Shown here piece by piece: positions 36,048 to 47,815 of a DNA stretch of 64,000 nt. The DNA is from Typhlomys cinereus (lineage: Eukaryota; Chordata; Mammalia; Rodentia; Platacanthomyidae). Each line of letters starts with the position of its first letter. The stretch's first letter is position 1. The DNA is taken from contig JALPQD010000394.1 of the NCBI GenBank assembly GCA_023101885.1, forward strand, positions 1,796,581 to 1,860,580. Direction: 5' to 3'. A program made the translations under genes and the position numbers. The notes under the pieces were generated by a model. The model searched no databases. It had not been told where the DNA came from and saw only the letters and a list, made by a program, of their open reading frames with translations.

Positions 36048-36650
36048 TTACACTTTAATTTTGGTGTCAACTTGACAATTTCAGACTGTTTGGGGCTCAG
36101 TTATCGAGGGTTAATAGTTGGAATGGCCCCTGAACAAGTCTACAGGTACTTGATAGGTTGCTGTGGAGAACCCAGCCCATAGTGGGTGGTACTTTCCAAT
36201 GGTGGACCAGATAATAGGAAGTGCAAGGAGAGAGGACTCGGTCTTCCTTTATCTTGTGTTGACTTGCTATGGAGTACACTTTTGAGCATGATGCACTTTT
36301 AGAACATCATAACCTTCTTTGATGCTGATGCTGCTGCCTCTGTCGTTGGCTGACTTGGAGTTTCGCCTTTTCTACCACTTTATTGCTGTTCCTGCTGCCT
36401 TTGGAGCCTGGCCTGCTATTTGCTGTTCATCTCTGACCTCAGAGCCCAGCTGTTCTTCACGTACTTTGGAACCCAGCATCTTCAATACTCCAGAGATGTA
36501 AAGGCTTGATACTTACTGGGGATCTTTTGGCTTTGTGGAACATGCTGATCAAGAGCAAGGCAACTGCAGGTGGCTATTTTGAAGGACACTAAATATATAT
36601 ATATATTATGTTCTATAGATTCTGTTTCTTCAGAGAACCCTGACTAATAA
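36048..36650. mobile_element. URR1-like hAT element, distant larger member
   Basis: It starts near 'ggtgtcaacttgacaatttcag', has 'ggagaacccagcccatagtgggtgg', and ends 'tctgtttcttcagagaaccctgactaata', the ending typical of rodent URR1/Charlie-type elements. It lies inside the 3' UTR of the old L1, which resumes at about 36655. There is a small (AT)n at 36594-36608 and no transposase frame. Confidence 0.75.
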
Positions 36651-37109
36651 GGACAATAAGACTGGAAGAGATTAAAGAGTTGAAGTCCATAGCTGGTCAA
36701 GAAATTCTGCTCAAGACTGGGTTGCTGCATCCAGGAACCCACTGCAATGAGGTTTATCCTCACCAGACTTGCACAATGGCTGACATATCAACATTTCCCC
36801 ACAGACTATAGAGGATCTCAGCAAAACAATTACATGCAATGGTAATCTTAGGGGCTAGGGCCAGGCAGATGAAAGGATATGGCTTTATCAATGACTCTAC
36901 ACTAAGAAGGGCCATTTAGTCTGCCACAGAGTCCTGAGCCCCAAATAGAGCAGATAATCCAAAGGGAAACCTGTGGCCCACAGAATCAAATAGAGAGGAA
37001 GGTTGAAGGGAGTGAGAAGGATCAGTGAAGGGAGGAAAAAAGGAGGGGAGGGGACAGGGACTACAACCCATTATATTTGTAAATCTAGCAAAATAAAAAT
37101 TAAAAATTA

Positions 37110-37995
37110 AATTATAAAACAGAATAACTCTTAGTAGTTCCCTCCCTGAACTTGGATGAATGGACTAATTTAACATAACTGGCCTTCACAGAAATCTTAT
37201 TACCCATGCATATACAGAAAATTTTAATTAATCATAAAACATTTAAGAACATCTGGGTTAAGTTTCAAAACAAGTACAGAGGTATATTTTTAAATAAATC
37301 AAGTCACACTTGGTAAAAACATGTCAAGTTCTAGTGAAAAAGAATTTGCTGGAACTTTAAACTCAAACAAGTTTGACAAAAAATACAGGAAAGTCTTGTA
37401 AATACCACTGAGTATTATAAACAATATCTTCACATATAAGGTCATGTGTTTCATAGAATGTATCTGTTACTTTGAAATAAAAATATAGGCTGAGTTTTTC
37501 CTCCATATTTGAATATTTTAGTGTTCATTAAAATTTCAAGTTAAACTTGTTTTAAGTCTTCTAAAAGTTATAACAACAAAATAGTAACTTTAATATATAT
37601 GTTTGTATACTCTGTCATTCCAAGCTATCCAAACGCCCATATTAACATCATATTTACTTTTATCAAATTCTCAATTTATGATATATCTGTGTTTCTTTAA
37701 AGATTAAAAAATAGCTCACCAGTGGAACTGTTAACACTTTCCTTAAATTTTCAAAGAATTATATTTGCCATGAACATATAGCTGCATTCATATGTAGGTA
37801 CATATTAAGGTCCATTTTCCATACAAATTAGTTTGTTGCCATTATAGTTGAACTATCACAAATCTAAAAATAAGTGCAGTCCCATAGCAAACAGAGCCTA
37901 ATAGTACCCTACATTTTATAGATACTTAAAAGTATTCAGTGACTCAAATTAAATTTGTATTCATTTTCTTTGTTTTATTAATGAAAGATTCCATT
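37110..37995. other. No feature recognised
   Basis: AT-rich and apparently low-repeat, with no open frame or exon supported. Confidence 0.5.
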
Positions 37996-37999
37996 ATTC

Positions 38000-38262
38000 T
38001 TTTCTTTTTAATACATTTTTATTATTATTTCAGCTCATACAATCTTAATAGGTACACCAGTTCCCTCCCTCCCTCCTCCTCCCCCTGAGCCCCCTGCTTC
38101 CCCTCCCCTCACCCCTCCCTCCCCATCCCCCCACCTCCCGCCCCAATTCCCAGAGTCCTTTCTTGTGCATGCCTGACTCTCCTCTGGGCCCTCCTCTCCG
38201 ATGACGTACAAGGACCCAGTGGCATTTCCCTGAACCCTTTCCTGTGTTCCCCTTAAGCATAG
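38000..38262 (-). mobile_element. Young LINE-1 3'-end fragment, minus strand
   Basis: It has a T-rich start, then the reverse complement of the L1 3' terminus (agctcatacaatcttaatag), the pyrimidine tract (38060-38150) and the unique 3' UTR up to 'ccttaagcatagg'. It is a severely 5'-truncated insertion of about 260 bp. Confidence 0.9.
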
Positions 38263-38514
38263 GATTCTTATAAACAGTAAATTCATTGCAACAAAACACT
38301 GACAAATGCAATCATTTTAGCTATACTATTGTTGTGAATAAATACACATATTAGTCTAGATAATTTGAAGTGAAGTTAATATGATGCAATACAGATGGTT
38401 CTTAGAAAACAAAGCTTGAACCTTTAGCAGAACGACAGGCATTTATGGAATATTGTTTACCATATTGAATATAGAAGATGGTACTAGATAGAAATTCGTA
38501 AAAAGAACAGCTTC

Positions 38515-39546
38515 TTCTACAAATGGTGCTGGCAAAACTGGATCTCCACATGCAGAAGATTAAAGCTGGACCCATACTTGTCACCATGTACAAGACTTAA
38601 TTCCAAATGGATCAAGGACCTTGATATCAGGCCAGAGACTATGAAAACCATAGTTGAAAGGATAGGGAACTCCCTCGAGATGATTGGGCTAGGCCAACAT
38701 TTCCTAAACAGACATCCAATGGCACAGTCACTGCTACCAACTCTCAACAGTTGGGACCTTGTGAAATTAAAGAGCTTCTGTTCAGATAAAGAGATTGTAA
38801 CAGGAGCTCAAAGGCAACCCACAGAATGAGAGAAAATCTTCACTAACCACATATCTGATAGAGCTCTACTCTCCAGAGTGCACAAAGAACTTAGAAAACT
38901 AAACACCAAGGAAACCAATGGCCCAATTAAAAAATGGGCCCTGGAACTTAAAAGAAACTTTACCAGAGATGAAATTAAAATGTCTAACAAATACCTTAAA
39001 AAATGCTCCACTTCTTTATCCATCAGGGAAATGCAAATCAAAACTTCCCTGAGATATCATCTCACCCGGGTCAGGATGGCAAAAATCCACAATACAAACA
39101 ACAACAAATGCTGGAGAGGATGTGGAGAGAGAGGAACTCTCCTACATTGCTGGTGGGAGTGCAGGCTCATACAGCCACTCTGGCGAGCCGTCTAGAGATT
39201 CTTAAAGAAATTAAAGATTGAAATGCCATATGACCCTGCGATTCCACTTTTGGGTATAACCCCCCATACAGCAGAGGTTCACCTCGATAGCACAAGCACA
39301 ACCATGTTCATAGCAGCACTGTTTACGATAGCAAAGACATGGAATCAACCCAAATGTCCAACAGTTGAGGAGTGGATAAGGAAACTGTGGTACATCTATA
39401 CAATGGAGTACTTCTCAGCCATCAAAAATGATGAATTACTGGAATTTGCCGGGAAATGGATGTCATTAGAAACAATCATATTAAGTGAAGTATCCCAGAT
39501 CCAGAAAATTAAGTGCCGTATGTACTCCCTAATAGGTGGCTCCTAA
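38515..39546 (+). pseudogene. LINE-1 ORF2 C-terminal fragment
   Basis: It encodes the C-terminal third of ORF2p in one main register. The remaining blocks include [33 protein letters not shown] and [24 protein letters not shown] at 38827-38829 (normally tryptophan in 'tewek') and a TAG at 39193-39195 (normally tryptophan in 'ravwrf') interrupt it. Confidence 0.88.
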
Positions 39547-39870
39547 TACCAAACCCACCCAGCCCATCTTGAGACACTCATAGGTAAATCTATGTATTAC
39601 CTACAGTTATTTCAAGGATTATGAACAGGAGGGATGGGGTTGGAGGACCACACCAGAAACAAGGAGAGCAGTGACCATGTTATAGTAGAGAAAATAGGCC
39701 TCCATCAAGGACTGCAAGAAAGTAATGTGACACCTTGTTAAGTTCACAGACATTCGTTCCTGATCATTTACAACTAAGGGGGTATGAACTCACCAGAAGA
39801 GGAGGGCATATAGTACGGCAGATTAAAAAGTAACCATTTTGCAAATGGGTGATTGACCCCTCCCATTGCC

Positions 39871-39909
39871 AAATGCCATATGACCCTGCGATTCCACTTT
39901 TGGGTATAA
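39871..39909 (+). repeat. 39-bp duplicate of ORF2 sequence in the L1 3' UTR
   Basis: Identical over 39 bases to 39221-39259 in the same element, exactly 650 bp downstream. It replaces about 22 bases present at this point in the copy at 22918-29279 (near 28550). Both sites contain a similar 'ttc(c)cacttttN' string, a possible switch point. Confidence 0.92.
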
Positions 39910-40904
39910 GTATTACATCTACCCTTGAATGTGCTCTTATAATAAGACTCCAGTTTAACAGCTTTCTGTCTCTGGCCAGGGGGTGACATACAGTGCCCAT
40001 CACGATGGAGTGAAGGGCATTGCAGGAGCAACAAAACTGCAAGAGAAAATCAGCAAACCACTATCCAGAACTTCAGAGTCTCTATATCAACCACCTATAA
40101 CTAGGCCAGACTAATCTCTCCCCATCCTGAAGCTCAGGGACATTTGCGGAAAAGAGGGCGGTAAGAGTGTAAGAGCAAAAGGATGGGAGGAACAATGATT
40201 TGCAAGATACTCCACACAATTAGGGCCGAAGCAATCATAATTGGACATTGCATGCCGGGCGCAATGTCCAACATACTATTGACCTCACAAAGTCTAGCAT
40301 CTGCTAAAGGCACCAAGATCCTTGGAGGCAAGGGATTGACAGCCACAGTAGTGTTCCTATGCTTAAGGGGAACACAGGAAAGGGTTCAGGGAAATGCCAC
40401 TGGGTCCTTGTACGTCATCGGAGAGGAGGGCCCAGAGGAGAGTCAGGCATGCACAAGAAAGGACTCTGGGAATTGGGGCGGGAGGCACGGGGGGATGGGG
40501 GTGAGGGGTGAGGGGATGGGGAGCAGGAGGTTAGGAGGGAGGAGGAGGGAGGGAGGGAACTGGTGTACCTATTAAGTTTGTATGAGCTGAAATAATAATA
40601 AAAATGTATTAAAAAAAAGAAAAACAACAATCACTGCAAAAAAAAAAGAAAGAAATTTAACTGGTCAATAGTAATCATTCAAAGTGCTTCAACTTCCTAC
40701 TGATACACACCACCCAGTTAGCTATATAAAACTTTCATAATTCCACAATAACCATATTGATCTCATTGAAGAGAGCCTTTTAGGATTAAACTTCCTGAAG
40801 TATTTCCTGTTACTGAATGAAGGTTTTTTTATACAATAAAAATTTATTCTGAATGAGGTTTGTTTTAGGTAGCAGACCATTCAAAAGGCAGTTTCACTTT
40901 GAAT

Positions 40905-41045
40905 TCTTTTCTGAATTCTTTTTATTTCTTCCACTCATATAAAGTTGATAAGTACCTCATTCCCCTCCCTCCCTCCACCCTTCCCCGGACCCCCTTTACT
41001 CTCTCCCCCCTTTTCCACTTCCTCCCCCCTTCTTGTGTCCTTAAC
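40905..41045 (-). mobile_element. LINE-1 3'-terminal fragment, minus strand
   Basis: The pyrimidine-rich block (cattcccctccctccctcc) is preceded by the L1 terminus-like 'cactcatataaagttgataag' and ends at about 41045 with 'cttgtgtcctta'. It is more diverged than the 38.0-kb fragment. Confidence 0.65.
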
Positions 41046-41544
41046 TATCAAACTGCAATCAATATTATGCTGTATTTGACCTAATGCACTTTGATTTAAT
41101 GTCCCTATTTTAATAACCCCACATCACAAAAATAAAAATTAAGTGTCTCTATCAGTGGCAAGACTGACAAAATGTAATATATTCAAAATATTAAGAACAA
41201 TGAAAAGCATGAGATATTTTTATATCTGCAAATTCAAATTTTAGAGATCACATATAAATTTAATTAAAATGTAAAGCCATGTTAAATACATTTAAACATT
41301 TTAAGATATTGCTATAGTGGATATGTAAATCATTTAATTAATGGAACCTCAATTTACCATCACAATTAATATGTATCACAGGATGCAATTATACATTTAC
41401 TGAAATCAAGTACATAATGAAAATTAACTAATTTACTTTGGAAGTAATGCTGAATATATACAGATCTTTAAATAAGAATTTATTTCAAAATTTTTCAATC
41501 TATTTTATAAAATACAATGGAAAGAACACTTGCAAACTTGTTTC
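41046..41544. other. No feature recognised
   Basis: AT-rich, with no supported gene or repeat. Confidence 0.45.
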
Positions 41545-42360
41545 ATAAAGCTAGCATTGCTTTCATACCAGTATTACCCAAATACCAGAACTGTATCTGG
41601 ATACAGAAAACAATAAAGAAAAACATACAATAGAATCTTTTATGAACATAGATGCAAAATCTCTGAATACCACAGTTAAAAAGTTTAATGATGTTACTGC
41701 TCCCTCGCAAAAGGATGGGGGGAGCAATGATTTGAAGAGTCTCCACACTAGATAGGGCTGAAGAAATCATAATAGGACTTTGCATGCCCTGCGTCATGTC
41801 CGTCACACTATTGACCTCACAAAGTCTAACATCGGCTAAAGGCACCAAGATCCTTGGAGGCAAGGGATTGATGGCCACAGTAGTGTTCCTATGCTTAAGG
41901 GGAACACGAGAAAGGGTTCAGGGAAATGCCACTGGGTCCTTTTACGTCATCGGAAAGGAGGATCAAGAGGAGAGTTAGGCATACACAATAAAGGACTCTC
42001 TGGGAATTGGGGGGGAGGCACTGGGAGATGGGGAGGGAGGGAGAGGGAGCAGGGGGTTCGGTGGGAGGAGGAGGGGGGTAGGGAACTGGTCTACCTATTA
42101 AGTTTGTATGAGCAGAAATAGTAATAAAAATGTTAAGAAGTGAAAAAAAAGTTTAATGATGAATTACAAATTTTATATACCATGATCAATTTTGTTGGAT
42201 TCAAGGAATGCAAGGATAGTAATAATATACAAATCAATAAATACAATTCATCACATAAATATAATTGAAGACAAATATAACAATGATTATATCAATAAAT
42301 AGAAGCTATCATTGCCAAAAATTCCATATTTTTCATGTTAAAAGTTATGAAGTATATAGA
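41545..42360 (+). mobile_element. Ancient LINE-1 reverse-transcriptase fragment, split
   Basis: The left part (41545-41693: 'ctttcataccagtattacccaaa', 'atgaacatagatgcaaaatc') and right part (42162-42360: 'accatgatcaattttgttgg', 'attcaaggaatgcaagg', 'atacaaatcaataaatacaattcatcacataa') are consecutive pieces of L1 ORF2 reverse transcriptase. A young L1 3' end separates them. Confidence 0.75.
41694..42145 (+). mobile_element. Young LINE-1 3' end inserted in an ancient LINE-1
   Basis: 452 bp of 3' UTR with the purine tract (42000-42080) and terminus (attaagtttgtatgagc), flanked by perfect 16-bp target duplications (aaaaagtttaatgatg at 41678-41693 and 42146-42161). Confidence 0.93.
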
Positions 42361-42384
42361 TTTAGAAGGATAATTCATTATTTT

Positions 42385-43210
42385 TAATGATATGTATGGT
42401 ATAATATAGTTTATTTATCTATGCAACTTATGCAAATGAATGAGCTCCTAGGCTAATTCTCATGATGAGTTAACAAGAGCTGAATCATAAGTTACAATGT
42501 TTCTCTTCTCCTTTTTGGGTAACATAAGTTACTGAGTTTCATTCACATTGTCTGGAATAATTTACATTCCCATTGAATATATCTAAAGTTTTTTACCCTG
42601 TACCCACACCAGTATATATTGTTGTTTATATATATTGAGTATGATATTCTTTTTGAGTGTAGTGAAATGCAATCACAGTAATCTTTTTAAAATTTCTTTG
42701 GTGCTCAATTACATTGAACCTTTGTTTTAAAAGAATTCATATTAAGTATACATAGGATGGGTTTTCACACAATTGTGGACCAATTACACTTCTTTTCATA
42801 GGTGCATTATTAGTTAATTTTCCTGTTTATTCATTGGGATGCTTGTCTTTTTCAAGACATGTTTTTGTAATGCTAGTAGCAGTCTTTTTCATTATTATAT
42901 TTATTTTTTCCCAATCATACAAGCTTAATAGGTACCCCAGTCCCTTCTCTCCCCCCACCTCTCCCCAATCCCCCTTGTACCTTCCCCCATTTTTCCCTTC
43001 CTTTCACCCCCTCCTCCCTCCCTTTCTCCCAGTGCCTCTCCTTACCCCTCCCATTCCCTGTAGCATCCTTTAGTGTGAATATCAAACTTCCCTCTGCATC
43101 CTCCACTTGAAGATATATTTTGACCTCATCATATTTTCTGGATATCAATACTTGGTCAGAACAATAGCTGACAAATATTTTCTTCATTAAACAGTAAATA
43201 AGGGGAAAGT
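42385..43210 (-). mobile_element. Ancient LINE-1 ORF2 fragment, minus strand, split
   Basis: Weak but ordered minus-strand L1 matches. The C-terminal region lies at about 42550-42720 and the 'ttctggatatcaatacttggtcagaacaatagctgacaaatattttctt' type block at about 43136-43190. A younger L1 3' end (42877-43107) interrupts it. Confidence 0.5.
42877..43107 (-). mobile_element. LINE-1 3'-end fragment, intermediate age
   Basis: Reverse complement of an L1 terminus (caatcatacaagcttaatag), then a pyrimidine tract (42940-43050) and a short piece of unique 3' UTR. It is more diverged than the fragments at 38.0 and 41.7 kb. Confidence 0.8.
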
Positions 43211-43439
43211 CATAATATTTGCAGGAAAATGGATATGATATATAATAATGTTGAATCAAATGACTGAGGCTTAGGCAATTATTTTATCTCTAATGTAGAA
43301 TCAGAAACTAAAGGAGGAACTATAAAGGAAACTGTTAGGAAAGATGATGAGAATTGCGGAGATGAGATAAGGAAGGGGACAGCATTGGCAAAGTGATTGT
43401 ATCAAAATATGTTGAGCTATATTGAAAAAGAGCAGAGTG

Positions 43440-43835
43440 AACAGCCTCACTTATTCTTTATCTAGGTGTTAAAGCCTTGAGTTTTTCCCTACTGAGTATG
43501 TCTGTTAGATACTTATTTTAGGCTTGTCATATATATACTTTAATATTTTGACATATATTCCTTCGATCTCTATTGTCTCAAAGGTTTTTAATCATTAAGG
43601 GATGCTGAATTTTGTCAAAGGCCGTTTCTATATCTATTGGCATGATCCTATAGTTTTTAATCTTTAAGTTTATGTATATGCTACATTAAATTTATTAATT
43701 TATTTGTCGATTCATCCTTGTATAGTTTAAGTGATTAAACTTGATCATGGTGGATGATCCTTATGAATTTTTATTCAGTTAGTAAATACATTAGTGAGGA
43801 TTTTTGCATCTGTATACACCAGGGAAGTTGATTCT
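43440..43835 (-). mobile_element. Ancient LINE-1 reverse-transcriptase fragment, minus strand
   Basis: Minus-strand order matches the RT core: 'ttgtcaaaggccgtttctatatctattggcatgatc' (the IDAEKAFDK region, complementary), 'cttgatcatggtggatgatc' and 'gaggatttttgcatctgtatacaccagggaagttg' (the NTDAKIL region). Confidence 0.72.
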
Positions 43836-43958
43836 ATTTACAACAACATCAAGGAAATGGAATCATTTTCAGTATCTACAACTGATGAATGAATAATGAA
43901 AACGTGGTACATATACACAATGGAATATCATCCAGTTTTTAAGAAAAGTGAAATTCAG

Positions 43959-44030
43959 GCCACAAGAAATGGCTCAGGGATTAAGCTTCTTCCCCAAGTC
44001 ATCCCTGGGCCTCTACAGGTACACATAGTA

Positions 44031-44120
<90 letters not shown>

Positions 44121-44158
44121 GTCTCTCTGTCTGTCTGTCTGTCTCTCTCTCTTTCTCT

Positions 44159-44192
<34 letters not shown>

Positions 44193-44230
44193 AACACCTT
44201 GAATAATAAATAAATAAATATTTAAAAAAT
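43959..44230 (+). mobile_element. SINE remnant with large (CT)n expansion
   Basis: The SINE head (gccacaagaaatggctcagggattaagc) jumps to the distal body (gggcctctacaggtacacatagtacc). A (CT)n run with CTTT and CTGT variants (44034-44180) follows, then acacacacaaacaccttgaataataaataaataaa. About 100 bp of the SINE body is missing. Confidence 0.75.
44034..44180 (+). repeat. (CT)n microsatellite, about 145 bp
   Basis: Nearly pure CT with tttc and tgtc interruptions. It creates spurious long Ser/Leu and Arg/Glu frames. Confidence 0.95.
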
Positions 44231-44960
44231 CAGAAGATGAATTTCAAAAATAAGTGGATGGAATTGAAAAATTATACCAAGCAAGGTAACTCAAACCCAA
44301 AAAGACAAACATAGCATATTTTCTTTTATATGTCAATTATAAAGTTAATGTAGCACTAAATTTTCTTGTATGTATTCTCTACCTAGAATATTTCTAGAAT
44401 TCAAGAACTTAGGAAAGTGCCATTGAGAAAAGAGGGAACATTTTAAGGGAAGAAATGTAGAAGAATGCAAGTGGAATAAAGATGGAGAATAGAAACATAG
44501 GGGGGATGTAAAACTGCATGTGAAATTAGTGATAGAATAGAGGAGCAAAAGGAAAGGAGAAATTATGTCAAAGTTAGTGCATTATTTCAAAAATACCACA
44601 ACATATAAAGGTCTAACAGAAGTACCCTGCAAAAGGTACATATAGAGAGGAATGAAAAGGGTGACAGAAACTAACTCAAGATGTCAAACGTCATAAACTC
44701 TCAATACTAGGTACATGATCAAATATTAACTGTGAAGTCCATGGGGCCCTACAAAATTTGAAAAAGTGGAAAAATGTATCTAGTAATGTGCATATGGAGG
44801 AGCCTCTGAGGTTCCAAGAGAAAACTTCCTGGCCCAGAATCACAAGGAGGGCCTTAGTTGCCCCTGTACACGAAGAACAAAAGGAATTGAATATGGACGG
44901 AAGAGTAGAAGGCAAGATGGAGAGTACAGGAAGGAAGGAATTAGGGAACAAAAATAGGCT

Positions 44961-45388
44961 TCATGGCTTGATATAGGTGTCAAATTGACAATTGAAGACT
45001 GCAGCTTTGGACATAATTGTGAAGAATTAGTAGTGGAGTTAAGCCCTTACAAGTCTTAGATTGTCTAAATGATGGAAAAGGTCCAGACCATGAAGGATGG
45101 GACTCTTACCTTGCCAGGAATAGATGAAGGGAGATGATTCAGGGAGTTAGCATTCTTCATCATACTTAGCCAGGTCTGCTGGTTTAGCAAGTATCAATTC
45201 TCTCTCTCTCTCTCTTTTTCAGCAGCTATATGAATATTATGTGGCCAATTCTCTTGGACCCTGGTGTTGGTATGAGCTCTCCTGTAGAGCTGGACTAAGA
45301 TGTGGCGAGATAAGCATTAGCAAAAATAAAATTCTTTGTTCCCCTTTAAGCTATGTCTTTGTGACTTTATTGGTAGTATGCAGGCAAA
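44961..45388. mobile_element. URR1-like non-autonomous hAT element, copy C
   Basis: Collinear with copies A and B ('ataggtgtcaaattgacaattgaagact', 'gcatgcaggca' near the end) but more diverged, with a small (TC)n at about 45198-45215. Confidence 0.65.
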
Positions 45389-45544
45389 TTGTGAGAGAAG
45401 GAAAAGTAAAAAAAATGAAATGAATATGGAGGAAAAATTAGTAGAGGATATGGAGGGAAACAAGGGATCAAACGGGGAGAGTACATAGAATATTTTGTGC
45501 ACGTGTATATTTTTATAAAGCAAAATTTGCCAGTTTGGTAAAGA

Positions 45545-46560
45545 AATATATGCTGCATGCATGTATGAAAAGATGACCAATAGTCCCATCATTCTCTGCA
45601 AGCGATGTATATTCATCAAATTTTAAAATATGGAAATTCTACATATTTTAAATAATTCCACAATACCAAAATTTCCACTGCATGTTGCCATTTTATCTTG
45701 TGATGGTAACTGGTTATAAGATGAATTATAAGAATTTTTGTATATTTAGAATATACTAAATATCTCGGGGCTTTTATCATAGGTCATTGTAATTTTGTTT
45801 CAATAAAATTTTTAGGCACTTCCATAATAAGCATTCCACTTCAACTAGAAGTGTTTAAGAAGAAAACTGCTATGTTATTGGTTAATACATAGCTGTAAAA
45901 AATCATACCTATGAGTCTAGAAATGAAAGTGCTAAATGCTATCATCCCAAAAAACATTTATGTCAATAATAGCATTAGCTGTTAATTTAATTTTCATAAA
46001 TAAGCAATTTATATTTAATATACAACTATATACTTAAAGTACCAATAAGTCAGCCAAAAATAAATTTCTGTATTTATAAATTAATAACCACATATTCTTG
46101 AAGAAATACAATACTTTAATAGGAATGTAATTAAGCCATTTTCAAGTTAAATTAACTGGATGGTAAGTGAAGCTCATTAAACATTCTTCTCACAATTAAT
46201 TTATGTTTTATTAACATATAATGCTAACCTAAATATACCAAAATGGAATAGTAGTCTTTGGGGGCACACAACAAATATACAATATTAAAATGGTTTGATG
46301 ATTTTCAAAGCATTATATTTTTGAATCTTAAACTCTGTTTTTAAGGAGAAATTTACCTGTTTCACTATGTACTTATTTATGTGTTTTAGAAATGGACAAT
46401 GTTTGGTTGAACCCTAAATAGTTTGGGAATAAATCAAATGATTTCTACCATTACCAATTAGATCTCAATTATCAAAAGTGAGAAGGATTAGAATATCTAG
46501 CAACAGAATTTTCTTGTCCACAGTCTTAAGAAGAAAAACGAGGAAGAGAAAAAGGAGGAG
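45545..46560. other. No feature recognised
   Basis: AT-rich unique-looking DNA without open frames of note. Confidence 0.5.
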
Positions 46561-46584
46561 GAATAGTGACAAAGAGATGTTAAA

Positions 46585-46622
46585 TTTTTTTTATTATTTA
46601 TTCAATTGTGGATGTGTGCACG

Positions 46623-46676
<54 letters not shown>

Positions 46677-46887
46677 GAACCACAGGCGAATTCGGGAACC
46701 ACCATGGACCTCCTCCACCTTCTTGTTTACTCTGCCCCTGGATTCACAGGCTCCGCCCTACCAGGACCAGAAACTCAGGCCCCCCAACCCGCTTCCGCCC
46801 GGCGTCTATACGTGGGGTCTAGGATCCGAATTCAGGACCTTCCGCCTGCAACACAGAGGCTTAACCCTGAGCCACCCCTCCAGCCCC
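46585..46887 (-). mobile_element. Young B2-like SINE, minus strand
   Basis: Reverse complement of the 8581 SINE: T-rich end and (GT)n tract (46626-46674) on the left, and the tRNA head (complement of ggggctgg) at 46880-46887. Target duplications gagatgttaaa at 46574-46584 and 46888-46898. Confidence 0.93.
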
Positions 46888-46899
46888 GAGATGTTAAAT

Positions 46900-47815
46900 A
46901 TTTAACTGTTGTGTGTGCTGCTCTTCTCAGTGTTCAGGTTACTGAAAGAAAGAGATTTGTAACACTGAAAATATATATTACAGGTATAGACTATGTAAGT
47001 GGATAGAGAATTGCCTGTTATTAAAGGACATTGTTGTTCATATTCCCTTTAAAATGAAAAAAAATGCCTCTAACCAAACTCACTGAAGTACAGTAAACAA
47101 AATTCTACTTTGCCCAAGCTGATATGCACAGTTTGTAGAATTTCTGTTCTTTCAGCTTCATCAAAGATGCTGAATCAATGTGGTGGAATCAGCTAATCCA
47201 TGTTCAGATTTCTAATTCATGAGAACACAATATCTATTTTAAGTAGTTATATTCATGATAATTTGCATGCTAGGTATGAAACTGACATACTGGCTTAAGT
47301 ATATTTTAGGGTGCTTCATACAAAACAACGAAGAGGTTTTTCTTATGTAATTAAGGTATTTAGTCAGTTGGCTGAAAGTTTATTGAGAGGGGGCCTAACC
47401 TAGCCACATGAATTCTTGCAAGGGATTTGAAACTTTAGGGGTTTAGATACTCCCCTTGATGCATTCAGGAATGTATTGAACTGCTGATGAAGGTATACTA
47501 CATGGTCAAACCTAATAGTAGATGAAGTTGAGTGGTTCTTAATCAACATCTGAAAATAAAATGAGTATTTCTTTCATAAAACAAGAAAATTTGATTTTGT
47601 CAGAACTGTAGTACAAAGACATCGCTAACCCAAAAATTGCAGGCTGTGAGACACCATGCAGAAGTTACCACTAGCATTTACTCTCTAATCTGTAAAAAAA
47701 TTGTACTGTGAAGTAACATAATTTATATCCTAGAAATGGAATATATTATACGGTCTAACAGAGCCAAGAAAAAGTACTTGAGAAGAAAAAAATAAGAAAA
47801 AGACTGATTAGTAGG
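46900..47815. other. No feature recognised
   Basis: AT-rich, with no supported gene or repeat. Confidence 0.45.

Larger units (their letters stand above)
30640..37105 (+). mobile_element. Old near-full-length LINE-1 with later insertions
   Basis: A 5' region (30640-31030) and ORF1 remains (about 31540-32440) precede the ORF2 endonuclease start (about 32570-32815). There the sequence jumps to the linker (32820), losing about 0.7 kb. Reverse transcriptase (33100-34000; motifs visible as 'SFDAEKALDK' and '[16 protein letters not shown]'), the C-terminal region to about 35400, and a 3' UTR with its purine tract (about 36990-37070) follow. All frames are broken. Insertions are a tiny young L1 (31050-31515), a (CA)n tract (32484-32522) and a hAT element (36048-36650). 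At linker codon 394 this copy has a sense AGG, so the TGA of the young family is derived. Confidence 0.82.
38499..40648 (+). mobile_element. Young LINE-1, 5'-truncated in ORF2
   Basis: It begins in ORF2 at the 'FNKWCWQNW' region (about 38515), continues through the zinc-finger region to the ORF2 stop (39544-39546), then a 3' UTR with a purine tract (about 40490-40560) and an A-rich tail that runs irregularly to about 40648. Imperfect flanks (near 38486-38498 and 40649-40661) may be the target duplication. A 39-bp piece of ORF2 is copied into the 3' UTR (39871-39909). Confidence 0.9.
43838..45540 (+). mobile_element. Old LINE-1 3' end, broken by a SINE and a hAT element
   Basis: ORF2 tail (43838-43958: 'gtggtacatatacacaatggaatatcatcca') resumes at about 44231 ('agtggatggaattg...ccaagcaagg') and runs into the 3' UTR. 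The purine-rich end lies at about 45390-45500, after the URR1-like insertion, finishing near 'gtatatttttataaagcaaa'. Confidence 0.6.

Noticed and set aside
36319..36501. 60-codon Leu/Ser-rich frame
   Set aside because: Lies inside the hAT element, has no start context or homology that I recognise, and is too short to support.
41694..42145. CRISPR or tandem array suspected from repeated G-rich blocks
   Set aside because: The G-rich blocks are the purine tract of the L1 3' UTR, found once per element.
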